Of a stretch of 48,966 nucleotides of DNA, positions 21,398 to 31,264 are shown one piece after another. The translations under genes and the position numbers were made by a program. Below the pieces are notes generated by a model. That model ran no database searches, was not told the DNA's origin, and saw only the letters and a program-made list of their open reading frames with translations. Within the stretch, counting starts at the first letter, position 1, and each line of letters begins with the position of its first letter. The stretch comes from Actinomortierella ambigua (Eukaryota; Mortierellomycota; Mortierellomycetes; Mortierellales; Mortierellaceae), in NCBI GenBank assembly GCA_016098155.1, contig JAAAJB010000242.1, forward strand, positions 1 to 48,966, read 5' to 3'.

Positions 21398-24129
21398 ATG
21401 GCCAATTTGGGGCCTAAAAAACAGGGCGCAGCGTCGCCATCACCACCGTCCTCGTCGAGGACAGGCGCTGTACAGCGCCTTTCTCAAAGATTCCTCGAGG
21501 TTGCTTCTTCTTCCTCGTCGTCGTCGCCATCGTCGCCTTCCTTATCTTCGTCCTCGTTGCCGTGGACCGCCTCAAGCACTGGAGTATGCTCGTCATCCTC
21601 GTCAACACCATCAGGGAGGACTAGACCGTTAATCATCCCGCCACCATTCCAGCTTGACTCGGTTAACTCGCCTACATCCATCTCGTCCAGGACACCTTTG
21701 AGCGCGTCATCCTCCTCCTACAAGATGCCGATGTCGCTGTCCGCAAAGTACCCTATCTCGCTTCCGGCGGCGTCTCATGTAGGACCCTCTTCGCCCAGAC
21801 TTCGACAGCAATCAGCACCAGTCGTGTTTGGACGACCCATGTCTGCAGGACCAATTTCAACTCATACACGCGCCAAAGAACTGCTAGCGACGCATCCTGC
21901 AAGTCCTCCGGCACCGCCGCTCACCGTCCCCTCGCCAATATCGCCAATATCGCCAGCAGCCACACCATCGGCCATGGCATGGTCGCCCGTCCAATCTTCG
22001 TCGTCGCTATCGCCTCCGCTGTCCTTGACTCCAGGGTCAGGGACCCGGCCAGGAACAAAGCTGGAGAACGGAGGCAGCGGTGGATGGGGTGGTGGAAGAG
22101 CAAATGCGAGTAGCTCAGGATCAGCGCTCACGGCTAGTACTCTTTTTGCCTACTCAAAGCATCTTCAAGGAGGCGCCTCCTTGAGCACGATTGGATCAGA
22201 AGACTCTTTCGTCAGTGCGCTCTCGCAGTTTGAGTCGGCAAAGAATGCAGGATCGCCCAAAAATATTCCTCTCTGGAAGCAGATTCTGAATGCGGTCGAG
22301 CAGGAAGATCGGCAAGAGTTGAACCGCGTGCTCAACAAGTACGACATATCCTTGGTTTTACAGACACTGCTGACATGGAACTGTAGCAATGTCGACGGAC
22401 AGTATGGGCACGATCCAGACGTTGCTCTGGATGCAAAGGAGCTATTGGGACCCACAGTCGATCATCTCAACCTCATCCAGATCGCCTGCTTTCTGTTCAT
22501 CGAGGATCTGGCACTCGACATTCTCAACTATGTGGCCACAGCATCGGACACGCTCGAGTCGAAAAAGATTTTGTACGAGTTTATGGGCAAACTGTGGGGC
22601 GATGGCAACACGACACTCCATGTTGCAAGTTTCCTAGGCATGGCAGACCTGACGAAGCGACTACTCGATCTGGGAGCCAATTTCAACAAAATGAACGACC
22701 ACAAGTACAAGCCCGTTGATTGCGCCGACGAGAACACCACTCGCAGTTTGTTTCTCAATCTGACAGAGGGTAAGACTTTGCTATGGCTGGAACCAACTCC
22801 TGTTGATGGGTGGATGAACGAATGCCTCTCAAGCCCTTTTCTAATCACCTCAGCCCCCAACCGAATTTACGATGACCAGTGGTGCGCTACAGGAGAATAG
22901 ACTATTCGCAGATACCAACCTCGCCCATGAGTGAGTCGGCACTGGACACCAACTGGAGCTCTTTCCAGTCGCTTGGGCATCTCCGGTCAACGTCGATTTC
23001 GACCCTACCTCTCTCGGTATCGTCCGGTTCTAGAGACAGCCTAAACTTTTCGGACATTGATGTTGCTGACAAACCACCGATGCGACCAGCATCGTCCATT
23101 GGACTCGCGCCGTCTGTCGAGAGTCACTCTTTACACACGATATCCACGACCTTATCGACTCCTCACTTGGACACGTCTGAAGGGCCATCTGCTGTAGAAA
23201 CGGAGGAACATGATATGGCACCGACCAGAAAAATCGACCAGGGCGATGCGCCGCGAAGCAGTTCATTTGCTATCGAGGAGCTTTCGTTGGCACAGCCCAA
23301 CCCCCTCCTGGCCAAAGATATAGGCTTTATTGGATCAAAAGGCGACAGCGACAGGGAGTTCCAGTCACTCTACGCCATGACAGCAAAGGATCAAGAGGTC
23401 TGCGCTAACACACCTAGTTCTAGATCGACCAACAGCCCTCTCGAGATGAGCAACCACACACTCCTTCGTCAGCAGCAGCACCGACCAAGGCTACGGAGCT
23501 ATCAGTCGACGCCGTCCATCCGATTTTACACAGAATCCTTGACGCATGCCAAACGAAAGCCTAGACTGAACAAGAGAGTCAACTTTGACCCTCAGGCGCT
23601 GATAGCGGATGCCTCGCGGACAGGGGACATGGCGCTCTTCAAGACGTCGCTTTCACAGCTGGAGGATGAATACCCTGAGAGGTCTGTTGAGGAGATCATC
23701 AACTACCAGTCCGAGTCGCGAGGCCTGAGTGTCCTCCACCTGGCATCTTCCTACAATCACTTGGAGCTCTGCAAGCTTGCGATCAGTCTTGGGGCCGATG
23801 TCAATGTTGTTGATGTTGAAGGTGGGTGAAAGGGTGGATGGAGGATGGGGTTGTATGGGATTTTTTGCTCGCCAAGGAGTCCATCCTTTCCCCTTTTGTT
23901 GCTCACTCTCTTTGACGTCTCATATGTTGTTTGAATAGGATGGACACCTCTCCACTGTGCTGCGGCTGAGGGCCACTGGCAAATGTTTGAGCTCCTGGCC
24001 AATGTGCCAGAAGCGGACCTTCAGGCAGCCACGTACGATGGAGAGTTGGTGGAAGATCTGGCCGAAGGCGAGGAACTCCGGCAACGGATTGTACGGCTAG
24101 TAGAGAAGGTCTCGTCCGAACAGGAATGA
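21398..24129 (+). CDS. Ankyrin-repeat protein with PP1-docking RVxF motif
   Basis: Three exons: 21398-22769, 22901-23821, 23939-24129 (2484 nt, 827 aa). The first about 250 residues are Ser/Pro-rich and disordered. A helical region (NIPLWKQILNAVEQ) and one clear ankyrin unit (GNTTLHVASFLGMADLTKRL) come before residue 457. A second disordered linker follows. Next is KRVNF (about residues 682-686), a textbook RVxF docking motif, immediately before C-terminal ankyrin repeats (GLSVLHLASSYNHLELCKLA, GWTPLHCAAAEGHWQMFELL) and the sequence DGELVEDLAEGEELRQRI. RVxF followed by ankyrins and that 'DGE..DLAEGEE' end is the layout of PP1 regulatory subunits of the MYPT/PPP1R16/PPP1R27 group. A role as PP1-targeting subunit is therefore inferred. 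The start is the first ATG after a C/A-rich leader. Confidence 0.75.
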
Positions 24130-25043
24130 TGCATGCAGATAGACAGCGAAAGTGCCCTGGTCAAAACAAATACACATGCACACACACACACACACATTCA
24201 CCCACTCGCACATGGTCATATCGCTGACTCGAGCCATGCATTCCTTGGAAAGGAGAGAGATAGAGGGACAGAACAGACTCAAGAAAGGAGAGACAGAGGT
24301 GCATGGTCGCCCCATATCAAATAGCCTTGAACGGTCAGTCAGTGACCAACTCTTCTCCCCCCCCCCCTCCTCTCCCCTCTCTCTTCCCGCACTTTCTCTC
24401 TCTCTCTCTCACCTCATCCAACGCAAGGGGGGGGGGGAACTCTCTCTCCTCTGGACAAATCGAGGCAGCTTCTTCTTTCTCGACTTGTTATTGTTGTCCT
24501 CTCTCCCGCTCCCCCCTCTCTCCTCACTCACTCCCTCTCTCTCTCTCTCCACTCTCTCGCCTTCGCTCTCTTACTTCCTCCCCTCCCCGTGTAATCTCTC
24601 TCGCTGTCTCTCTTTCTCTCTTTGCCCCCTCGCTCCTCTTTCTTTACGAATTGTCCATTTCCCATTCTCCATTTCAGAATTGTTCTATAATAAAGCCATC
24701 ACTCCTCCTTTCCCCACCCCCCCCACCCCGCACATTTCATTCTCGTTTTTCTCACCCTCCTTCAAGCATATCTCTCTTTGCTTACCATATCCTACTGCAG
24801 CCCCAATCATCCAGGCTTGAGTAACACTACTTCCTTGTCTGGGTATTTTATAGCCTTTTTTTTTTTTTTTTTTTGTTCTTCCGTTTTCCTTTCTTTCCTT
24901 TACTGCACCTCCTTCGCCCTTGCCCTTGCCCTTCGCTTCCCTTACCTCACACCCCCCCCCCTTTGTTCATATCAGCTGCTTCTCTTGTTATCACCCCAAA
25001 AGCCTCTCCCTCTCTCTCCAGTCAACGTCCCTACCCTTCCTCC
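24130..25043 (+). promoter_or_regulatory. Long pyrimidine-rich promoter/leader upstream of VAM7
   Basis: After an (AC)n tract the 700 nt before the VAM7 ATG are overwhelmingly C and T on the plus strand: CTCTCT runs at 24397-24411 and 24536-24549, C-runs at 24357-24367 and a T19 at 24856-24874. Two long open frames through it (Ser/Leu/Pro only) are composition artefacts. CT-rich leaders are common in strongly transcribed fungal genes. An unseen 5' UTR intron is possible. Confidence 0.5.
24179..24196. repeat. (AC)9 microsatellite
   Basis: A dinucleotide repeat CACACA... lies about 50 nt after the stop codon of the ankyrin gene, in its 3' UTR. Confidence 0.85.
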
Positions 25044-26444
25044 ATGACAGAGACCATCCAGGCGATCTACGTGCGTGACTACGAGACACGAGACAAGCCC
25101 AAACCGCACACTGTCTACAGAGTTGAGGTTCACGCGGCCGTGCGGACATGGAGCGTTTGGAAACGATACAGTGAGTTTGATACCCTGCACGACCGCTTTG
25201 TCGAGCTGTTCCCCAACAATCCGCCGCCAGAGCCACTACCCAAGAAGCATTGGTGGCAGGTCACCATGGACTCACCTGAGCTGCTGGAGGAACGCCGTGC
25301 AGGACTCGAAATTTATCTTCGCGGCATCCTTTCTCATCGCGACGACCGATGGCGTAAAACGTCCGAGTGGAACGAGTTTCTGGCCATCCCCGTGAGCCGT
25401 TCGTCGATCGACTTGTTGGGTGGTAGCAGTGCTGTCTCCAGGCAGATTCATGGTGGTGGTGGCGGCGATCACAACCACAACAACGCCAGCCATGCCTCCT
25501 CTTTCACAGGTGGCCTCACAAGCCTTGCCAGCGCACATCATTTCACCTCCGAGAGTTGGCTGGAAGAGTTTCGAACCTCGCAGGGCATGGTCCGTGAGAT
25601 CCGATCATTGCTGAATCGACGCGAGACACACCTCAACCGCAGCGAGATCTCGGCCTCACACAACTGCACCATCCAGGCCAAGAAACTATTGACCTCGCTA
25701 GGCTTGCGTATCCCCGCCCTCGAAAACGGCTTGCTGGCATTCGCACCAGGATCTGGAGGCATTGTCAGTGGCTTTGGTGGCCATGGCTCCATCATGTCTG
25801 ACGGTGAGCTGCGGAGGAGACAAGACATGCTGGCAGAGCTAAAGGATGAGCGTGAGGTCCTGACCAAGCTCGTCATTGCCAACCGACAGAACGATGGCGT
25901 CGGTTATTACCAAGGTGGTGGCGCGTCACCGGCCAGCTCGGGCGATAGAAACGCGCTCTTGACGTCCTCAGGCCGGACATCAGCAATGGGCGGTGGTGGC
26001 AACAGCAACGGAGTAGGAGGATTCGGTGATGACCACCATTCAATGCATGGTGTTAGTGCAGCAGGAGCCAGTACGACAAGCTTGTATTCAACATCAGGAT
26101 CGACCATCACCGGAGGCTTTGCCAGCAACTCTGGATCCTTGTCAGGTCGACCCTCGGCCTCTCGGCGTGTGTTTGGTCGGATCCAGAACATGGTCAACGA
26201 AACAGCCCAAACACGTGGGCTGGACAATGAGGGCTTGCTGATGCTCCAGAAGGAACAGATGCAGCGACAAGACGACCACATTGAGCAGTTTAGCGCTATC
26301 CTACAGCGTCAGAAGCATATTGGCCTGGCCATTGGACAGGAACTTGACAACCAGATCCAGCTCTTGGATGATCTGGATCGCGACGTCGACCGTACGACGC
26401 TCAAGCTCGGCATTGTTAGCAAGAAGGTCACCAAAATTACATGA
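25044..26444 (+). CDS. VAM7: PX-domain Qc-SNARE (Vam7-like)
   Basis: An intronless 466-aa protein (yeast Vam7 is 316). Residues 1-115 are a PX domain with the PI3P-binding WKRYSEFDTLH motif and a PxxP-type loop (NNPPPEPLPKK). The middle is Gly/Ser/Asn-rich and helical (LLNRRETHLNRSEIS), and longer than in yeast. The last about 70 residues form a Qc-SNARE motif (LQKEQMQRQDDHIEQFSAIL, IGQELDNQIQLLDDLDRDVD) with the ionic-layer Gln in ELDNQ. There is no transmembrane segment, as in Vam7, which is recruited to the vacuole by PX-PI3P and HOPS for homotypic fusion. The start is the MTETIQ ATG; upstream frame continuation is CT-rich leader. It is convergent with the CHORD gene, with 182 bp between stops. 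Confidence 0.93.
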   Translation: MTETIQAIYVRDYETRDKPKPHTVYRVEVHAAVRTWSVWKRYSEFDTLHDRFVELFPNNPPPEPLPKKHWWQVTMDSPELLEERRAGLEIYLRGILSHRDDRWRKTSEWNEFLAIPVSRSSIDLLGGSSAVSRQIHGGGGGDHNHNNASHASSFTGGLTSLASAHHFTSESWLEEFRTSQGMVREIRSLLNRRETHLNRSEISASHNCTIQAKKLLTSLGLRIPALENGLLAFAPGSGGIVSGFGGHGSIMSDGELRRRQDMLAELKDEREVLTKLVIANRQNDGVGYYQGGGASPASSGDRNALLTSSGRTSAMGGGGNSNGVGGFGDDHHSMHGVSAAGASTTSLYSTSGSTITGGFASNSGSLSGRPSASRRVFGRIQNMVNETAQTRGLDNEGLLMLQKEQMQRQDDHIEQFSAILQRQKHIGLAIGQELDNQIQLLDDLDRDVDRTTLKLGIVSKKVTKIT

Positions 26445-26626
26445 GCGTAAAAAAAAAAAAAGAGAAAACAATAACAAAAACAAATACAAAACCCAATAAA
26501 ATACAACAGGTGTTCAAAAAACCAACTCGTACCCCCAATGTTGCAGAATCTAAATAGCTCCATAGTCGCCAATGGTAGTTTCTGTTTCAACGCTTCGTTC
26601 CCTCCCTTTTCTATTGCATATATCGA

Positions 26627-27844
26627 CTACTTCTGAGCATACAATGGTGAATCAGTGGCGAGATGCATAACCTTGCCTCCGACAGTGCCTGCACCGCCTG
26701 TGGTACCAAAAGTTGTCCAGCTCCGGGCACCTTCACTTGGTTCCAGAGTAGGCCAGGAGATGCCGTTGGACTTCTTGAGGGTAATCTCGACCTTGGTGCC
26801 CAATACCTCAAAGCTGCTGTCCTCGACCTCGATGGGCTGGAACAAAGCCAGGGACCACTGGAAGCGCTTGCCCTCGGGCATCTTAAGGTCAATGGTGATT
26901 TCACGCTCCTTGAAGTTGACCACGGCTGAAGAAGCATCCACCTTCTTGGCGAAGATCGACAAGTTGACATGTGTCTGTGTCTGGTACCAGTCGTTGCGGC
27001 ACTGGACAATCTCTTCCTTCTTTTCCTCGACCTTCTGCTACGTTTTTTTTTTTTTTTTTTTTTGTTGTCGAAAAAAAAAAAGAAAGAAAAGAAAGAGTAT
27101 TAGACCTGTTACTCGAGAAACTCGTCGTGTCTAGCAAGCTTCGCGTGTTCATATTCCACCTATATTATTTCTCCCTCTTGAAATATTTCTTACCTTGGGG
27201 CCGACAAACAAGTGCTGGTTGGTGGAGCGGCATCCCTTAATCTTCAAAAACTCCTCAAACTCGAGCACCTTACGTGGGCAGCAGCTCCAGCCCTTGGAGC
27301 CCTCGTGGAAGACCGGTGTGCCTGGGTGGTATTGGCAGGTGACCTTGGCACCGCGCGATTCCTCCTCGCTAACATAGGTCTGTCCACAACCACGACGCTT
27401 GCAGGTCTTGCCAGCAGGGACTGGGACCGAGAGATCGTCCTCCTCTTCAACCTCCACAGCAGGGGCAGCTGGTGCTGGAGTGGCAGGAGGAATACCATGA
27501 TGACCAGGGGTGGGCAGGACAGGAGAAGGAGCTCTGGGAGCGGCAGCACCATAAACCTCCTTGCCAGTGTCATCCACGCGCGAAGGTGCAGCCTCGACGG
27601 CAACGGCGGGGGCGTTGGGCGAAGGCGCCGGTGCGTCCTCACGAGGAGCATCGGTGTGGCGACCAACAGAACAACCAGGGATCTTCAGAAAATCGTCAAA
27701 GCTGATAACACGTTTGGAGCAGCAAGACCAGCCCTTGAGACCCTCATGGAAGATGGGACCTTTGGGATGGAATGTGCAGGCGGTGTCGCTGTTGGCGGCC
27801 TCCTCGTATGTGTTTTCGCATCCTCTGTGAGTGCAGACGGGCAT
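26627..27844 (-). CDS. CHORDC1: CHORD-CS Hsp90 co-chaperone
   Basis: Two exons, 27844-27194 and 27037-26627 (1062 nt, 353 aa). Two CHORD zinc domains lie at about 4-63 (CTHRGC, GCEN, CTFHPKGPIFHEGLKGWSCC) and about 148-211 (CKRRGC, CQYHPGTPVFHEGSKGWSCC), joined by an Ala/Pro-rich linker. The C-terminal CS domain starts after the highly conserved CRNDWYQTQTHVNLSIF and runs through VNFKEREITIDL to ISWPTLEPS. CHORD-CHORD-CS is the architecture of animal CHORDC1/morgana and fungal ChpA; plant RAR1 lacks the CS domain. These proteins bind Hsp90, and ChpA is linked to vegetative growth in Aspergillus. All zinc ligands look intact. The single intron has an A21 tract abutting its acceptor. Confidence 0.95.
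27043..27081. repeat. T21...A11 tract abutting the 3' splice site of the CHORD intron
   Basis: The plus strand shows T21, GTTGTCG and A11. Read with the gene, an 11-T run and an A21 run can pair, and the A-run ends just before the CGTAG acceptor, very like the tract at 9743-9776. Confidence 0.7.
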
Positions 27845-28028
27845 GGCTGGCTATGTTGGTGATGCTGTTGCTGTAATTTGCTTGTTGGCGAGGAAAGAAG
27901 AAATGGGGGCTGAGGGACAATGACAAAAAAAGGTTTCTTGACGAAGATCGATCGTTTTCCATGTACAGCCGCCACCAAAGGAGGTCGACTCCCCTTTGTT
28001 CCGCCCCTCGTAACTGGATAACTGTCAA
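27845..28028. promoter_or_regulatory. Bidirectional promoter CHORD/JMJD4
   Basis: Only 184 bp separate the two ATGs. The stretch contains TTTCTTGACGAAGATCGATCG near 27940, which includes TTC and GAA blocks but not a clean heat-shock element. No TATA box is seen. Confidence 0.45.
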
Positions 28029-29458
28029 ATGTCCGAGGCCAAGCACCGACCACTGTGGCCAGCACGCAACTATGCTTCGCTAACAGAGATCCCTTACTGC
28101 GCGTCTCTGCTATCCTACAACGAGTTTCGCCTGCAGTACCTCGACCCCAACATCCCTGTGCTAATCGGCTCTGCTCTCACAGCGCCATGGCGTGCTCGCC
28201 AAGAATGGGTTGCACCGAATGGCAAACCTGCCTTTGAAAGTATGCGCTCTAGCCTCTGCTCTCACCCCGTCGAGGTGCCAGTCGCTGACTGCCACTGCAA
28301 GGATTTTACGGACCAAAAGCGATCGACCATGGACCTCAAAGCCTTTCTGGATCAATGGGAAGAACTGAGTGATCGCCAAGAGCCCGCACGCCTTTACCTC
28401 AAGGACTTTCACTTTGTCAAGGCTTTTCCAGACTACCATGCCTACCAGACGCCAGACATCTTTCGAGGTATGCACACCAATGCTACAGTGGCACCATAGA
28501 GGTACTATCCTTGTCTTTCCCTTGAATGTTGGCGGCCTTACCGTCACAACTGACACAACATGCCTTTGTGTTGCTTTTGACAGACGACTGGATGAACGAA
28601 TATTGGACCAGGCGCGGTGATATGGAAGATGACTATCGTTTCGTCTACTGTGGTGGCGATGGGACCTTCACGCCATTCCATGCGGATGTCTATCGATCGT
28701 ACTCGTGGTCGGCCAACATTTGTGGGGTCAAGCGATGGACACTGTTTCCGCCAGACCAAGAACACCTGTTCACCGATTCACTCGGCAACACCGTATACGA
28801 CATTGAGAATGTCGACACCAAGCAATTCCCACACTTTCACAAGGCGGTCCGGTTCACCATCTTACAACGCCCAGGCGAAACCCTGTTTGTGCCCTCCGGT
28901 TGGTGGCATCAGGTGCACAACATTGGCGACACCATCTCCATCAATCACAACTGGGCCAACGGTTCCAACTTGGACCTCTTGCTCGATAGCCTCCAATCGG
29001 ATCTCAGTGAGGTCGAGAGGTCAATCGATAATCTCCAGGAGATGCTCGATCCGGAGGAATGGGTCGATACCTGCCAGAATTTATTGCTCATCAACAGCGG
29101 ATGGGATTGGAGCACTATTTGGAACATGTGCATGTGTATTCGATCTCGGGTCTTGAAGACAATGAAGGGACAGGAGATTCCTGATAGCGATGCTGCTACT
29201 ACTACTACTGCTGCTGCTGCTGCTTCTGTTGCCGCTACTTCTACTATCCATATACAGCCCGAGAAAGACGGAAGGGATCACCACCATCATCGACTACCAT
29301 TGTTCGACCCACCTACAATCGATCAGCAGCCGGACCTCAACCTTACGCTTCGACGTATTGATCACGTCCTAGGCTATATCAAAGGGAATGAGGCTGCCAA
29401 GTCGTTCCTGAAACGAAAGAAGGATATCGATGCGGATCAAATACAGCTGCTGATGTAG
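28029..29458 (+). CDS. JMJD4: JMJD4-type JmjC protein hydroxylase
   Basis: Two exons, 28029-28467 and 28584-29458 (1314 nt, 437 aa; human about 460). Human JMJD4 hydroxylates a lysine of release factor eRF1 and supports translation termination. The match runs along the protein: RLYLKDFHF, DDWMNEYW, DDYRFVYCGGDG, then FHADVYRSYSWSANICGVKR. The last carries the HxD iron ligands (about H179, D181) and the 2-oxoglutarate Lys (about K196). GETLFVPSGWWHQVHNIGD (distal His about 255) and TISINHNWANG follow. The fungal protein has a Thr/Ala run encoded by ACT/GCT repeats (about 29191-29240) plus a His run near the C-terminus. All catalytic residues are present. Its stop lies only 44 bp from the APC11 stop on the opposite strand, so their 3' UTRs must overlap. 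Confidence 0.93.
29194..29237 (+). repeat. (ACT/GCT)n codon repeat in JMJD4
   Basis: A CTACTACTACTGCTGCTGCTG triplet array encodes Thr and Ala in a surface insertion absent from human JMJD4. Confidence 0.75.
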
Positions 29459-29502
29459 AAGAAGAATTCATACAAGCACCTTTGTTTTGCGCAAATGACG
29501 GC

Positions 29503-30155
29503 CTATGTTGCAGCCTCTGTAGACGTACAAAATAAAGGTGAAGGAGGTAGAGGTGATGTTAGAATATAGTATAGGCTTCCTCAGCGAGGGCGACGACAAT
29601 TTTGTGGTTGTTGTTGTTGTTGTTCATCTTACCAAAGGGCCGTCGGTCAAGTGGACATGTCCCATCACCATCCTTCGTCTCAAGCCACTTGCTAATGCAG
29701 TGCAAGTGGAAGATGTGGCCGCACTTTCCTTGGACTATATTTTAAACAAAACAATGAGCGAGTTGTTAGATCGCGCGGATCGCCACCATGCGTTCGTACA
29801 TTGCGGAGCGTTTACCACGAGCACCTACGTAATGGACAGCCGTCTCCTGGAGTTTTACACGTTGAACAGCAAGCGTCATAGGGGCCATGGCAGATACCGC
29901 ACTGGTCCGTTGGATCCTCCGTGTTCCACTGCCACGTTGCCACGGTGTGCCACCTAGCCGGGAAAGTATACAGTGTCAGGGCAACTTTCAATAAATAGAC
30001 TTGCAAGCACAGTGCTTCGCGTCCTTACCCTAAAGTTTAAAGAAAACAAAGCACACCGACATTAGTATTTCATCAACGTCGCTGCTTTTGTTGCATGTAG
30101 ATTCAGCCTAAGCATGCACTAGTGATGGGTGCTTACTTTTAACCCTGACTTTCAT
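29503..30155 (-). CDS. APC11: Anaphase-promoting complex RING subunit APC11, with a one-nucleotide exon
   Basis: RING-H2 subunit that recruits E2 to the APC/C. Proposed exons: 30155-30137 (19 nt), 30029 (1 nt), 29953-29829, 29734-29633, 29516-29503; total 261 nt, 86 aa (human 84). The N-terminus reads MKVRVKRW then HTVATWQW, lining up residue for residue with human MKVKIKCW. Codon 7 (Arg) is split A|G|G by two introns. The RING shows CGIC, CCSTC, TPGDGCPL, GKCGHIFHLHC and CPLD. The final Cys of CPMC is Asp, which I recall also from fission yeast. The last exon is uncertain: without the final intron, exon 4 reads through to an Asn6-containing tail of about 24 codons. The fourth intron has a GTAAGA donor, a CTAAC branch and a CTACAG acceptor, so I favour splicing. 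It is divergent from SmE. Confidence 0.88.
30029..30029 (-). other. APC11: Predicted single-nucleotide exon of APC11
   Basis: On the coding strand the local sequence is CTTTAG|G|GTAAGG. Upstream intron (30136-30030, 107 nt): GTAAGC donor, TACTAAT branch and a T-rich tract before CTTTAG. Downstream intron (30028-29954, 75 nt): GTAAGG donor, CTGAC branch and a GGCTAG acceptor. Skipping this base shifts the frame and destroys the RING. Extending it rightward hits an in-frame TAA at once. Confidence 0.75.
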
Positions 30156-30371
30156 ATGTGGTGGAGGTGAGAGAAACAAGTTTCTGCTGAACATTGGCCA
30201 CCAAAAAACCGTCGTATCGCCTCGTCGTACTGTGCACGTGATCAGGCGGCGAGCGCCAAAGCCACTCAGCCGAAGCAAACATCCGCATGAAAGAAGGGAG
30301 ACGCATGTGCTCTCCTCATCCTCCTTCAACAGCAGCAACAACACCCTTCAGCAATAAGAAGCATTACAGAA
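30156..30371. promoter_or_regulatory. Bidirectional promoter APC11/SmE
   Basis: A 216-bp divergent promoter. It carries CACGTGAT at 30235-30242, a nearby CGGCGAGCGCC block, and a CAACAGCAGCAACAACA leader before the SmE ATG. No TATA box is evident. Confidence 0.55.
30235..30242. promoter_or_regulatory. CACGTGAT (Cbf1/bHLH-type) element
   Basis: The same octamer as upstream of MIX17, here about 80 bp from the APC11 ATG and 130 bp from the SmE ATG. Factor identity is inferred from the RTCACGTG consensus only. Confidence 0.45.
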
Positions 30372-31264
30372 ATGTCGTCCAAGGTCCCACGTATTATGGT
30401 TCAGCCCATTGTAAGTCTTTCTCAGCATGGAGTCGTTACAGAAGTACAAGTGCCTTTCTTGGCGAATCATGGCAACACCTTCCCAATCAGGATTGCAACA
30501 AGACACAAGGGAAAAAAAAAGGAGCGACAAGAGTTTATGAAGAACGTGAGCATAGACGACAAGACTTTTGTCTAAGCTCTAAGCTCTATCTTTTGTCTTC
30601 AGTCGGGAGACATAGAGTGGACGCGACGATCTTCAATCCTATCGCGTGGCAATGAATCATGACAGTTTGCTGAGTACTAGTCGATATGGATCTTCTCTTT
30701 GAAGGAATCACCAAGCCAGGGCTCATGGTCGCCCCCGATGCTTAAAAGCGCGCTGAAATCAGGAAAACACACAGACAAAGAAGACAACTGAGACGAAAAA
30801 CAGCAGATGTAAATTGTTTTGATATAGCGTCCAAAGTGCGCAACATTGTGGCTAACTTTTTTTTGCCGCCCCTTTGTTTCAATTTGATCTCACCTAGAAC
30901 CTGATCTTCAGGTATCTGCAGCAGCGGTCGACTGTGCAGATTTGGCTGTACGAGCAAAACGATACCCGCATCGAGGGTCAGATCATTGGTTTTGACGAGT
31001 TTATGAACTTGGTGCTGGAGGATGCTGCAGAGGTCGACATGAAGAAGGAGACGAGACAACCCCTTGGTATGTTGATTTGCATCATTCTTCTTACGGATGA
31101 AGACTTTGCTTTGGGAACGGCTCGCAGAGTAGATGTCAGTGATTGTGCTAACCTGGAATGCGCTTGGATCAATGCGCCTTTTTTTTTTTTTTTTTTTTTT
31201 AGGCCGTATTCTGCTCAAGGGTGACAACATCACATTAATCCAGGCAGCACCAACATCGTCTTAA
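30372..31264 (+). CDS. SME1: Spliceosomal Sm protein E
   Basis: A core Sm-ring subunit of the U1, U2, U4 and U5 snRNPs. Three exons: 30372-30410, 30898-31066, 31203-31264 (270 nt, 89 aa; human SmE 92). It starts VPRIMVQPI then [20 protein letters not shown]. The Sm1 region contains [20 protein letters not shown] and the Sm2 motif is [14 protein letters not shown]. The short C-terminal tail (AAPTSS) is normal for SmE. Intron 1 is unusually long for this window (487 nt), starting after only 13 codons, with a CTAAC branch about 45 nt before its acceptor. Intron 2 ends in T22 directly before AG. It is divergent from APC11. Confidence 0.96.

Noticed and set aside
24152..24824. Two long plus-strand frames before VAM7
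   Set aside because: Translations are almost only Ser, Leu, Pro and Phe from pyrimidine repeats. The true start at 25044 opens the PX domain.
29953..30028. Alternative APC11 acceptor (AAAG near 29981) avoiding the 1-nt exon
   Set aside because: Would insert about ten residues into an otherwise invariant N-terminus and uses a poor acceptor. Kept only as the main competing model.
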